From: an uncultured Collinsella sp.
Lineage (GTDB): Bacteria > Actinomycetota > Coriobacteriia > Coriobacteriales > Coriobacteriaceae
Length of the DNA: 5,764 nucleotides
Reading direction: 5' to 3'
NCBI GenBank assembly: GCA_902495085.1
Contig: CABUWA010000125.1
Span: 1-5,764, forward strand
Made by a program: the position numbers and the translations under genes. Every line of letters begins with the position of its first letter. Position 1 is the stretch's first letter. The notes beneath the pieces are model-generated. The model was not told the DNA's origin, did not search any database, and saw only the letters and a program-made list of their open reading frames with translations. Of this stretch, positions 1 to 5,605 are shown one piece after another.

Positions 1-986
1 ATCTTGAGACGGTCGACTTGCTCATCGCCCACGCCGGTACGGCGCACATTTTCGACCGCGGTAAAGTAGCGGCGGACGATCTCCATCTTGGAAGCGTCGC
101 GGCAGGCATCGTCATCGGTGATGGCAAAGCCGACCATATTGACGCCCATGTCCGTAGGACTCTGGTAGGGGCTCTTGCCCAGGATCTTTTCCATCAGAGC
201 ACGGACCACCGGGAAGGCCTCGACGTCGCGGTTGTAGTTGACTGTGGTCTTGTTGTAGGCCTCAAGGTGGAACGAATCGATGATATTGGCGTCGTCGAGG
301 TCAGCCGTGGCGGCCTCGTAGGCAATATTGACCGGATGCGTCAGAGGAAGATTCCAGACCGGGAAGGTCTCAAACTTGGCATAGCCGGCGGCCGTGCCAT
401 GCTTGTGCTCGTGATAGAGCTGAGACAGGCAGGTGGCAAGCTTGCCCGAGCCAGGACCGGGGGCAGTGACCACGACGAGCGGTCGGGTGGTCTCGACAAA
501 CTCGTTCTTGCCGTAGCCATCGTCGGACACGATCAGATCGACATCGTGCGGATACCCCTCGATGGGATAGTGCAGCTTGGCGGGAATACCGAGCGCGTTC
601 AGGCGGTTGCGGAACACATCGGCAGCAGGCTGGCCGGCGTACTGGGTGATGACCACAGCCGCGACGGCAAAGCCGTTGCCGCGGAACAGGTCAACCAGGC
701 GCAGCACATCCTCGTCATAGGTAATACCGAGGTCACCACGAGCCTTGTTTTTTTCGATGTGGTTCGCGTTGATCGCGATGATAACCTCGACATCGTCGGC
801 GATGCTCTTGAGCATGCGGAACTTGCTGTCCGGTTCAAAACCCGGCAGCACGCGGCTCGCATGATAGTCATCGAACAGCTTACCGCCAAACTCCAAATAG
901 AGCTTGCCACCAAACTGCGAGATGCGCTCCTTAATGTGAGCAGCCTGCAGCTCGATATACTTCGCGTTGTCGAAACCCTGGCGCAT
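1..986 (-). CDS. DUF1846-family protein, N-terminal part (cut by window edge)
   Basis: The minus-strand frame is open from an ATG at 986 to the window edge, giving 328 residues. The N-terminus carries the very conserved signature of the DUF1846 family: FGGKLYLEFGGKLFDDYHAS at residues 25-44, then RVLPGFEPDSK (45-55) and EKNKARGDLGITYD (78-91). Residues 175-182 (APGPGSGK) form a glycine-rich, P-loop-like stretch without a canonical Walker A spacing. Family members are soluble proteins of roughly 500 residues, so about the last third is missing here. I know of no established reaction for the family; nucleotide binding is only a guess from the glycine-rich loop. I chose the ATG at 986 because GGGAG (plus-strand 993-997) lies 6 nt upstream and family members begin close to the GFDN motif. 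An in-frame ATG at 1010 would add eight residues. The gene is divergent from the neighbouring transposase and has its own -10 box. Confidence 0.9.
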   Translation of the reverse strand, partial: MRQGFDNAKYIELQAAHIKERISQFGGKLYLEFGGKLFDDYHASRVLPGFEPDSKFRMLKSIADDVEVIIAINANHIEKNKARGDLGITYDEDVLRLVDLFRGNGFAVAAVVITQYAGQPAADVFRNRLNALGIPAKLHYPIEGYPHDVDLIVSDDGYGKNEFVETTRPLVVVTAPGPGSGKLATCLSQLYHEHKHGTAAGYAKFETFPVWNLPLTHPVNIAYEAATADLDDANIIDSFHLEAYNKTTVNYNRDVEAFPVVRALMEKILGKSPYQSPTDMGVNMVGFAITDDDACRDASKMEIVRRYFTAVENVRRTGVGDEQVDRLK

Positions 987-1025
987 ATATGGCTCCCGTC
1001 CCGTTTCCATTTAATGTCCTAGGCG

Positions 1026-1031
1026 ATTATA
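1026..1031 (-). promoter_or_regulatory. -10 box (TATAAT) for the DUF1846 gene
   Basis: A perfect TATAAT reads on the minus strand, 39 bp from the chosen start codon at 986, implying a 5' leader of roughly 30 nt. No convincing TTGACA-like -35 is found 16-18 bp upstream, where the sequence is G-rich. The IS begins only about 70 bp upstream of this box, so distal regulatory sequence could have been displaced by the insertion. Confidence 0.55.
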
Positions 1032-1107
1032 GCGGAGCAGACCCTCCCCCACGCACTTCCCCTGCACCAACAAAGGGAATGTCGCAGGTTGAGCATAAGT
1101 CAGACAC

Positions 1108-1120
1108 TATGACCCAATCC
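1108..1120 (+). repeat. Left subterminal inverted repeat of the IS
   Basis: TATGACCCAATCC is the exact reverse complement of 2618-2630. The bases just outside (AC versus CA) and just inside do not pair, so the repeat is bounded at 13 bp. Confidence 0.9.
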
Positions 1121-1140
1121 AGGGGCACGGAAACGACAGG

Positions 1141-1170
1141 AGCCCCCGCTCGTGACCGCGGGTCGGGGCT
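1141..1170 (+). other. Stem-loop in the IS left end, upstream of the transposase
   Basis: AGCCCC (1141-1146) pairs with GGGGCT (1165-1170), with a nested GACC/GGTC pair inside. It lies in the 111-bp left-end leader of the transposase. It may shape the transposase mRNA leader or occlude read-through transcription; the sequence shows only the pairing. No promoter is obvious in the leader. Confidence 0.4.
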
Positions 1171-1231
1171 GCGACAATGTTGTTGAAGTGCCAGAGGCGC
1201 AGCCGCGCCGCAACGAGGTTGGGAGGCTCCC

Positions 1232-2353
1232 GTGCCTAGATATTCTACCGCCTTCGGAATGGACGTACACCTCAGGTCCACCACCGTCTGCGCGCTCGAC
1301 GCAGAGACGGGCGAGACCGTGACGAGGAGGTTCCGCGGCAACCCCTGGGGCGAGGTCGCGGAGTGGATGTCGGGCTTCCCCGGCCCGTCGCTCGCCGCCT
1401 ACGAGAGCGGCTACCTCGGCTTCGCCCCGCAGAGGGAGCTCTCCGGGCTCGGCGTCGACTGCGTCGTCGCGGCCGTCTCCAAGGTCCCGAGGTCGGCGGC
1501 AGACTTCTCGTCCAAGAACGACCGCAACGACGCGGCCAGGATGGCCAAGGCGATACTGTCGCACGATATCTCCCCGGTATGGGTGCCGTCCCCCGAGATC
1601 GAGGGGCTCAGGGACCTCGCCGGGGCCCACGACGCGGCGACCGCGAGGCTCGCGGCGGCGAAGCAGCGGCTCCTGGCGTTCCTGGCCCGCCGTGGCTACG
1701 CCTACGGCGGCACGACGCCGGCCGGAAACCCCCGGAGGTACTGGACGTACGACTTCCTCAGGTGGCTCGACAAGGTCCGGCCCGCCGACGACGGCGGCAT
1801 CCGGGCGCTTGCGGCGCTGAGGAACGAGGTCGAGGCGGCCGCCGAGACGCGCGACGACCTCCTCGCCGAGTACAGGGCCGCCGTCGCGGCGGGCCCCCTC
1901 TCGGCGGAGGTCGAGGCGCTCCAGTCGATCAAGGGGTGCGGGTTCGCGCTCGCCGCCGCCTTCGCGTCCGAGGTCGGCGACTTCTCGAGGTTCCGCTCCG
2001 GCAGGCAGGTGACGTCCTACTTCGGCCTCGCCCCGAAGCAGAGGTCGAGCGCGGACTCCGTGCGCCTCGGCGGGATCAGCGGGGCCGGCAACGCCCTCGT
2101 CAGGAGGTTGGCCGTCGAGGGGTCCTGGAGCTACGTCCAGGCGAGCCACCAACCGAAGCTGATGCCCAAGGGCAGCGGCGTCCCGCTCGAGGTGAGGATG
2201 CACGGGAGGAAGGGGTCCGAGCGCCTGCTCCGGCGCCGCGAGGAGATGCTCGCCAGGGGCATGCCCCAGGCGAAGGCGAACGCCGCCACCGCCGCCGAGC
2301 TCGTGAGGTGGCTGTGGGCCCTCGGCGCGATGTGCCGGGAGGCAACCGAATAG
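1232..2353 (+). CDS. IS110/IS1111-family transposase (DEDD recombinase)
   Basis: A 373-residue protein that would catalyse excision and insertion of the surrounding element. The N-terminal RuvC-like DEDD domain shows D11 (GMDVH), E58 (YESGY), D97 and D100 (KNDRNDAARMAK). A helical middle follows at about 125-220. The C-terminal Transposase_20 domain covers about 228-300, with LQSIKGCG (230-237), FRSGRQVTSYFGLAPKQ (254-270), the serine pair S272/S273 expected to supply the family's catalytic serine, and LGGISGAGNALVRRL (279-293). A basic tail runs from about 302 to 373. The start is GTG at 1232, with GGAGG (1222-1226) 5 nt upstream. All catalytic positions are present and the frame is unbroken, so it should be active. 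In this family the enzyme works with an element-encoded bridge RNA; the non-coding DNA downstream is the candidate. Arginine is often encoded by AGG, unlike in the neighbouring genes. Confidence 0.95.
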   Translation: MPRYSTAFGMDVHLRSTTVCALDAETGETVTRRFRGNPWGEVAEWMSGFPGPSLAAYESGYLGFAPQRELSGLGVDCVVAAVSKVPRSAADFSSKNDRNDAARMAKAILSHDISPVWVPSPEIEGLRDLAGAHDAATARLAAAKQRLLAFLARRGYAYGGTTPAGNPRRYWTYDFLRWLDKVRPADDGGIRALAALRNEVEAAAETRDDLLAEYRAAVAAGPLSAEVEALQSIKGCGFALAAAFASEVGDFSRFRSGRQVTSYFGLAPKQRSSADSVRLGGISGAGNALVRRLAVEGSWSYVQASHQPKLMPKGSGVPLEVRMHGRKGSERLLRRREEMLARGMPQAKANAATAAELVRWLWALGAMCREATE

Positions 2354-2366
2354 ACATAGCCCCCGT

Positions 2367-2380
2367 CCCGGCGAGCCGGG
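2367..2380 (+). other. Small stem-loop just after the transposase stop
   Basis: CCCGG (2367-2371) and CCGGG (2376-2380) form a 5-bp GC stem with a CGAG loop, 13 nt after the transposase stop codon. It has no T tract, so it is not a standard terminator. It could mark the 5' boundary of a processed bridge RNA. Confidence 0.4.
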
Positions 2381-2390
2381 CAGCCTTCGG

Positions 2391-2530
2391 GGATACCCCC
2401 GCTTTCGCTGGGCGCGCGGCAGCGGCCGCATGCGCGTAGTCAGACTTGGGGAGCCCCGCCGAAGGAGAGGATTGCGGGCCGCCGGAGCGGTATCCGCGGA
2501 TATGAGACTGAGCCGAAGGCGTCGACGACA
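2391..2530 (+). ncRNA. Candidate bridge RNA (seekRNA) of the IS1111-type element
   Basis: IS1111-type elements are known to encode their guide RNA downstream of the transposase. CCCC (2396-2399) can pair with GGGG (2448-2451), and CGCGC (2413-2417) with GCGCG (2432-2436). The internal loop between these stems holds TTCGCT (2404-2409) on one side, complementary to the right flank AGCGAA (2633-2638). On the other side is AGTCAG (2438-2443), identical to the left flank (1098-1103). Each ends on the AG that I take as the crossover core. A second segment, ATATGAGAC (2500-2508), equals the predicted right-end/left-end circle junction (2628-2632 joined to 1102-1105). It overlaps the 12-bp palindrome TATCCGCGGATA (2491-2502). 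The partner guide for the left end was not found. RNA ends are guesses. Matches and pairings are seen; function is inferred from the family. Confidence 0.6.
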
Positions 2531-2563
2531 TGCCGGGGGCGGACCGGGACGGGTTCAACGGCA

Positions 2564-2599
2564 GGCCCCGCCGACCGATTGCAAGCGGTCGGCGGGGCC
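2564..2599 (+). other. Strong stem-loop near the IS right end
   Basis: GGCCCCGCCGACCG (2564-2577) pairs perfectly with CGGTCGGCGGGGCC (2586-2599) around an 8-nt loop. At 14 bp it is the strongest structure in the IS. No T run follows, so it is not a normal intrinsic terminator. It could protect the 3' end of the bridge RNA or block read-through from outside. Confidence 0.6.
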
Positions 2600-2617
2600 A
2601 TTGTGGCTCTTGACAGC

Positions 2618-2630
2618 GGATTGGGTCATA
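2618..2630 (+). repeat. Right subterminal inverted repeat of the IS
   Basis: GGATTGGGTCATA is the exact reverse complement of 1108-1120. It lies 2-3 bp from the inferred right end of the element. Confidence 0.9.
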
Positions 2631-2637
2631 TGAGCGA

Positions 2638-2737
2638 ACGGGCTCCAGAGCGAACAAATTGGCATGAAAAGAGGCCGGCATAGACCTTTTGGTCATGCCG
2701 GCCTCTTTGAATGACAAGTTGTCGCTCTGGAGCCCGT
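2638..2737. repeat. 100-nt near-perfect hairpin (palindromic element)
   Basis: The outer arms ACGGGCTCCAGAGCG (2638-2652) and CGCTCTGGAGCCCGT (2723-2737) pair over 15 bp. ACAA/TTGT continues past one bulged A. A partly paired 10-nt region follows (6 of 10). The inner stem AAAGAGGCCGGCAT (2668-2681) pairs with ATGCCGGCCTCTTT (2695-2708) over 14 bp, and GACC-TTTT-GGTC caps it. The A-rich and T-rich feet of the inner stem resemble a bidirectional terminator, but the long outer arms are far more than a terminator needs. It may be a dispersed palindromic repeat or a small non-autonomous element. It starts about 5 bp from the IS insertion point. Confidence 0.75.
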
Positions 2738-2750
2738 GCAGCGTCGACCG

Positions 2751-2778
2751 GTTCCGCGGTTCGGTAAAACCGCGGAAC
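2751..2778. other. Stem-loop in the intergenic region
   Basis: GTTCCGCGGTT (2751-2761) pairs perfectly with AACCGCGGAAC (2768-2778) around a CGGTAA loop. It abuts an A6 run (2779-2784). Reading on the minus strand, it follows directly after the T tract of the operon terminator, so it lies just beyond the expected transcript end and may act as a back-up stop. Confidence 0.55.
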
Positions 2779-2818
2779 AAAAAAGCGCCCCCTCCCGCGC
2801 ACGGAACGGAAGGGGGCT
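2779..2818 (-). terminator. Intrinsic terminator of the arc operon
   Basis: On the minus strand GCCCCCT (complement of 2811-2817) pairs with AGGGGGC (complement of 2787-2793), with further C:G pairs inside. This is followed by GC and then TTTTTT (complement of 2779-2784). It lies about 100 bp after the carrier stop codon and is the natural 3' end of the arcA-arcB-carrier transcript. Confidence 0.7.
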
Positions 2819-2833
2819 AAAGGTAGGAGTCTA

Positions 2834-2919
2834 CCGGTGGGTTTACCCCACCGGACAGACGATGACCAGGTGATCCTCTACAGGATCGTCAAGGTTTCCG
2901 TGGGGTACCCGTTGGGTAC
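2834..2919 (-). other. Three hairpins in the 3' UTR of the carrier gene
   Basis: Between the carrier stop and the operon terminator lie three separate stems: GTACCC/GGGTAC (2905-2910 with 2914-2919, touching the stop codon), GATCCT/AGGATC (2872-2877 with 2882-2887) and CCGGTGGG/CCCACCGG (2834-2841 with 2847-2854). No open frame or recognised RNA family is seen here. They could stabilise the 3' end of the mRNA or be part of a 3'-derived small RNA. Confidence 0.5.
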
Positions 2920-4398
2920 TTAGATCAACACGCAGGCGACGGTCAGGATGATGGCGCAGACGACGGAGAGCGCGACGATGAGCTTAAGGGCAAACTTGAG
3001 CCAGGTCGTCCACTCGATCTTGGCCAGGGCGAGACCGCCCATGATGGCGCCGGAGGTCGGGGTGAACAGGTTCACGACACCGATGGCGGCGGAGAAGATC
3101 ATGACCATGACCTCAGGCGAGAAGCCGAGCTTAACAGCCAACGGTCCCATGATGGGCATGGAGACGGTGGCCATACCGGAGGTCGAGGGGATCAGGAAGG
3201 ACAGGCCGAAGTAGACCAGGAAGCTCATGGGAGCGAAGATCACGCCGGACAGGCCAGCCAGGGCATTGGCGGCAGCGTCGAGGACGTAGACGTCGAGGCC
3301 GGTGTTAGCCATGAGGACGGAGATACCACGGGCGAGGGCGATAACGAGAACAACGGACATCATGTCGGCAGCGCCGCTAATGAAGGTGTTGACAATCTGC
3401 TTCTCGGACAGGCCACCGATGATACCGATCAGGACAGCCATGAGGAAGAACCAGGTGGAAGCCTCGTCGAAGTACCACTGGCCAATGGGCAGGCCGGTGA
3501 TCAGGGCAGACCAGCCCTGAACGATGGCGTTACCGTCGGCATCGTAGACAGCGCCAGCGTCAAAGAAGTTGGCGACGCCCTCGTTGAGGTCGGCCAGCGG
3601 GATGAAGCCGACGATCATGACGACGAAGGTGAAGGCGAAGGCGATCAGAACACCCTTCTGACGACCGGTGAGCTTGACCTCCTTGTGGACCTCGGAAGCA
3701 GCCTTGCCGTGAGCCTCTTCGGCGTCCTTGAGCTCCTGCATCGACAGGATGGTGGAACCCTTGTCAGCCTTGACCTTCTTGGCATAGTTCATCACGAAGA
3801 CGATGGACATAGCGGTAGTGACAATCCACAGGACGGCACCGAGGCCGATGATGATGGACTGGTTGACCTCAATGCCAACGCCGGTCAGAGCGTCGACGGC
3901 AGCGCCGACGGCGAACGGGTTAACCGTGGAGCCCAGGCAGCCGCAGCCAGCGCCGAGCAGGACGGTAGCAGCGCCGACCATCGGGTCGAAGCCAGCAGCC
4001 ATCATGGTAGCGGCGAGCAGGGCGTAGAAGGGAACGGTCTCCTCGCACATACCATAAGTGGTACCACCGAGGGAGAAGATGAGCATCAGCACGGGAACGA
4101 GCATGATCTCGTTGCCCTTAAGCTTCTGCACCAGAACGGCGATGCCGTTGTCCAGAGCGCCGGTCTCGGTCATCATGCCGAGGAAGCCGCCCAGGATCAT
4201 AACGAAGAGGCAGACGGGCAGAGCGTCAGCGAAGCCCTTAATCGGGGCGGTGCAGAAATCGCTCAGACGGGCGGCAGTAACCGCGCCGCCGGACGTGCCG
4301 GAGACGATAACGGTAACAACTGCAACAATTGCCAGCAGAGCAAGAAGAATGGTGAACGATGAAGGCATACCGCGCTTTTTCTTAGCGGTCTCAGTCAT
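2920..4398 (-). CDS. YfcC/DcuC-family membrane carrier, probable arginine/ornithine antiporter
   Basis: A 492-residue polytopic inner-membrane protein. After a short basic N-terminus (KKKRG), the first membrane segment is at about 15-34. Further hydrophobic segments run throughout, with a charged cytoplasmic-type loop at about 205-242 separating the two halves. Family hallmarks are GGTTYGMCEETVPFYALL (111-128), GAGCGCLGSTVNPFAVGAA (149-167) and the re-entrant-type motif IPSTSGMATVSMPIMGPLA in the second half, matching the YfcC branch of the DcuC (PF03606) carriers. Substrate is inferred from position: it lies 147 bp after arcB in an arginine deiminase operon, where an arginine/ornithine exchanger is expected, and YfcC-type proteins fill this place in some other bacteria. 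A peptide or dicarboxylate substrate cannot be excluded. ATG at 4398 is preferred because AAGGGGGG (4408-4415) is 9 nt upstream. ATGs at 4407 and 4425 would overlap or precede that site. Confidence 0.88.
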   Translation of the reverse strand: MTETAKKKRGMPSSFTILLALLAIVAVVTVIVSGTSGGAVTAARLSDFCTAPIKGFADALPVCLFVMILGGFLGMMTETGALDNGIAVLVQKLKGNEIMLVPVLMLIFSLGGTTYGMCEETVPFYALLAATMMAAGFDPMVGAATVLLGAGCGCLGSTVNPFAVGAAVDALTGVGIEVNQSIIIGLGAVLWIVTTAMSIVFVMNYAKKVKADKGSTILSMQELKDAEEAHGKAASEVHKEVKLTGRQKGVLIAFAFTFVVMIVGFIPLADLNEGVANFFDAGAVYDADGNAIVQGWSALITGLPIGQWYFDEASTWFFLMAVLIGIIGGLSEKQIVNTFISGAADMMSVVLVIALARGISVLMANTGLDVYVLDAAANALAGLSGVIFAPMSFLVYFGLSFLIPSTSGMATVSMPIMGPLAVKLGFSPEVMVMIFSAAIGVVNLFTPTSGAIMGGLALAKIEWTTWLKFALKLIVALSVVCAIILTVACVLI

Positions 4399-4407
4399 AG
4401 TTCTCAT

Positions 4408-4415
4408 CCCCCCTT
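4408..4415 (-). promoter_or_regulatory. Ribosome binding site deciding the carrier start
   Basis: AAGGGGGG reads on the minus strand 9 nt before the ATG at 4398. The in-frame ATG at 4407 is immediately adjacent to it and the ATG at 4425 lies upstream of it, so neither can use it. Confidence 0.65.
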
Positions 4416-4498
4416 CATAAATCATTTAACTTTCTCGTGCGAAGCGGATCTTCCGTGCCGTGCCCACCGCCCGACGCGAGATATTTACCAGACACAGC

Positions 4499-4530
4499 CG
4501 CTCGGGGTGTTCAACAATACACCCCGAGCG
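4499..4530 (-). other. Intercistronic stem-loop between arcB and the carrier gene
   Basis: CGCTCGGGGTGT (4499-4510) and ACACCCCGAGCG (4519-4530) make a perfect 12-bp stem with an 8-nt loop, 15 nt after the arcB stop. No T run follows on either strand, so a full terminator is unlikely. An mRNA processing or stabilising element, or partial attenuation, would give different amounts of ArcB and carrier. Confidence 0.65.
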
Positions 4531-4545
4531 AGATGCTAGATGCTC

Positions 4546-5541
4546 TTACTTGAGTGTGGCGTACATGACAGCCTTGATGGTGTGCATGCGGTTCTCGGCC
4601 TCGTCGAAGACCTTGGAAGCGGGGCTCTCGAAGACCTCGTCGGTGACCTCCTGCTCGGTGATGCCGAACTGCTCGCACTTCTCGGCGCCAATCGTGGTGT
4701 TGGTGTCATGGAAGCTGGGCAGGCAGTGCAGGAAGATGGCGCCCGGGTTGGCCATAGCCATGACCTCGGAGGTAACACGATACGGGGTGAGCTGAGCGAT
4801 GCGCTCGGCCCAGACCTCGTCGGGCTCGCCCATGGAGACCCACACGTCGGTGTAGATAACGTCGGCACCGGTGACGCCGTCCTTGACGTCGGTGGTCAGC
4901 TTGATGGTGCAGCCGTTGGCCTCGGCGATGGGCTTGCAGGCCTCGATGACGTCGTCGGCGGGCATGCACTCCTCGGGGCCGCAGGCCACGAAGTTCATGC
5001 CGAGCTTGGAGCAGACAACCATGAGGGAGCGAGCGACGTTGTTCTTGCAGTCGCCCATGAAGACGAGGGTCTTGCCCTTGATGTCGTAGTTGAAGTTCTC
5101 CTGGACGGTCAGGATGTCGGCGAGCATCTGGGTGGGATGCCACTCGGTGGTCAGGCCGTTCCACACGGGCACGCCGGACTTAGCAGCGAGCTCCTCGACG
5201 TCGTCCTGGGCAAAGCCACGGAACTCGATGCCGTCATACATGCGGCCGAGAACGCGGGCGGTGTCCTCGATGGACTCCTTCTTGCCCATCTGCGACGAAC
5301 CGGGATCGAGGTAGGTGACGCCCATGCCCAGATCCATGCCGCCGACCTCGAAGGCGCAGCGGGTACGAGTGGAGGTCTTCTGGAAGAGCAGAACGATGTT
5401 CTTGCCCTCGAGATAGCGGTGCGGAACGCCAGCGCGCTTCATATCCTTGAAGTTCTTGGAGAGCTTGAGCAGGTACTCGATCTCCTCGGTGGTGAGGTCG
5501 AGAAGCTTGAGGAAGCTACGGCCGGAGAGGTTAACACCCAT
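4546..5541 (-). CDS. arcB: Ornithine carbamoyltransferase, catabolic (arginine deiminase pathway)
   Basis: A cytoplasmic enzyme of 331 residues, the usual length. It interconverts citrulline plus phosphate with ornithine plus carbamoyl phosphate. The carbamoyl-phosphate site is STRTR at 57-61, with HPTQ at 135-138. The ornithine-side motifs are GDCKNNVARSL (163-173), DVWVSMG (232-238) and HCLP (272-275, in HCLPSFHD). The C-terminal ENRMHTIKA (316-324) is typical of the family. All expected active-site residues are present. The catabolic role is inferred from its place directly after arcA and before a likely arginine/ornithine carrier; sequence alone does not separate ArcB from anabolic ArgF. 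The start is ATG at 5541, with AAAGGA 8 nt upstream. The gap to arcA is 105 bp and contains a stem-loop. Confidence 0.95.
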   Translation of the reverse strand: MGVNLSGRSFLKLLDLTTEEIEYLLKLSKNFKDMKRAGVPHRYLEGKNIVLLFQKTSTRTRCAFEVGGMDLGMGVTYLDPGSSQMGKKESIEDTARVLGRMYDGIEFRGFAQDDVEELAAKSGVPVWNGLTTEWHPTQMLADILTVQENFNYDIKGKTLVFMGDCKNNVARSLMVVCSKLGMNFVACGPEECMPADDVIEACKPIAEANGCTIKLTTDVKDGVTGADVIYTDVWVSMGEPDEVWAERIAQLTPYRVTSEVMAMANPGAIFLHCLPSFHDTNTTIGAEKCEQFGITEQEVTDEVFESPASKVFDEAENRMHTIKAVMYATLK

Positions 5542-5543
5542 GG

Positions 5544-5559
5544 TTCGAATCCTTTCGAA
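5544..5559 (-). promoter_or_regulatory. arcB ribosome binding site set in a hairpin loop
   Basis: On the minus strand TTCGAA-AGGA-TTCGAA lies just before arcB. The two TTCGAA copies can form a 6-bp stem with AGGA, the core of the Shine-Dalgarno sequence, as a tetraloop. The spacing to the ATG fits normal initiation. Confidence 0.6.
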
Positions 5560-5605
5560 GAAATGAATTACGTAAGTATTAGTGTTGCCCGTTTAACGGC
5601 CGAAG

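Larger units (their letters stand above)
1102..2632 (+). mobile_element. Complete IS110-family insertion sequence, IS1111 type (about 1.53 kb)
   Basis: A single DEDD transposase gene is bracketed by perfect inverted repeats, ATGACCCAATCC at 1109-1120 and GGATTGGGTCAT at 2618-2629; one further pair makes 13 bp. Inverted repeats set slightly inside the ends, together with a long non-coding stretch after the transposase, distinguish the IS1111 subgroup from classical IS110, which has no such repeats and a long left end. I placed the ends so that 7 bp precede the left repeat and 3 bp follow the right one, the asymmetric offsets I recall for IS1111 elements. At those ends the shared dinucleotide AG occurs at both junctions (1102-1103 and 2633-2634). 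No target duplication is seen, as expected for the family. The element is visibly richer in G+C than its flanks. It appears intact. End positions may be off by one or two bases. Confidence 0.85.

Noticed and set aside
18..1022. 334-codon plus-strand open frame at the left of the window
   Set aside because: It is antisense to the DUF1846 gene, whose protein shows strong family motifs. The plus-strand product matches nothing I recognise.
1100..2431. Long minus-strand open frame opposite the transposase
   Set aside because: Its product is a low-complexity Arg/Pro/Gly-rich chain with no family signature. It is explained by the high GC of the transposase gene, whose own frame carries all DEDD motifs.
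1363..2439. Second plus-strand frame inside the transposase
   Set aside because: The arginine-rich, low-complexity product arises from the +1 reading of a GC-rich gene. It has no separate ribosome site or recognisable domain.
2564..2599. IS right-end stem considered as an intrinsic terminator
   Set aside because: There is no T run on the plus strand after the stem and none on the minus strand, so only a structural role is claimed.
2430..2633. Small open frame of 67 codons in the IS right end
   Set aside because: It has a low-complexity Arg-rich product, no ribosome binding site, and overlaps the candidate guide RNA and the right inverted repeat.
2100..2780. 226-codon minus-strand frame crossing the IS right end
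   Set aside because: It spans a mobile-element boundary, several hairpins and the transposase 3' end, with a compositionally odd product. It is not a plausible gene.
3685..4362. 225-codon plus-strand frame opposite the membrane carrier
   Set aside because: The hydrophilic, Gly/Asp/His-rich product is what antisense translation of a membrane protein yields. The minus-strand carrier has clear family motifs.
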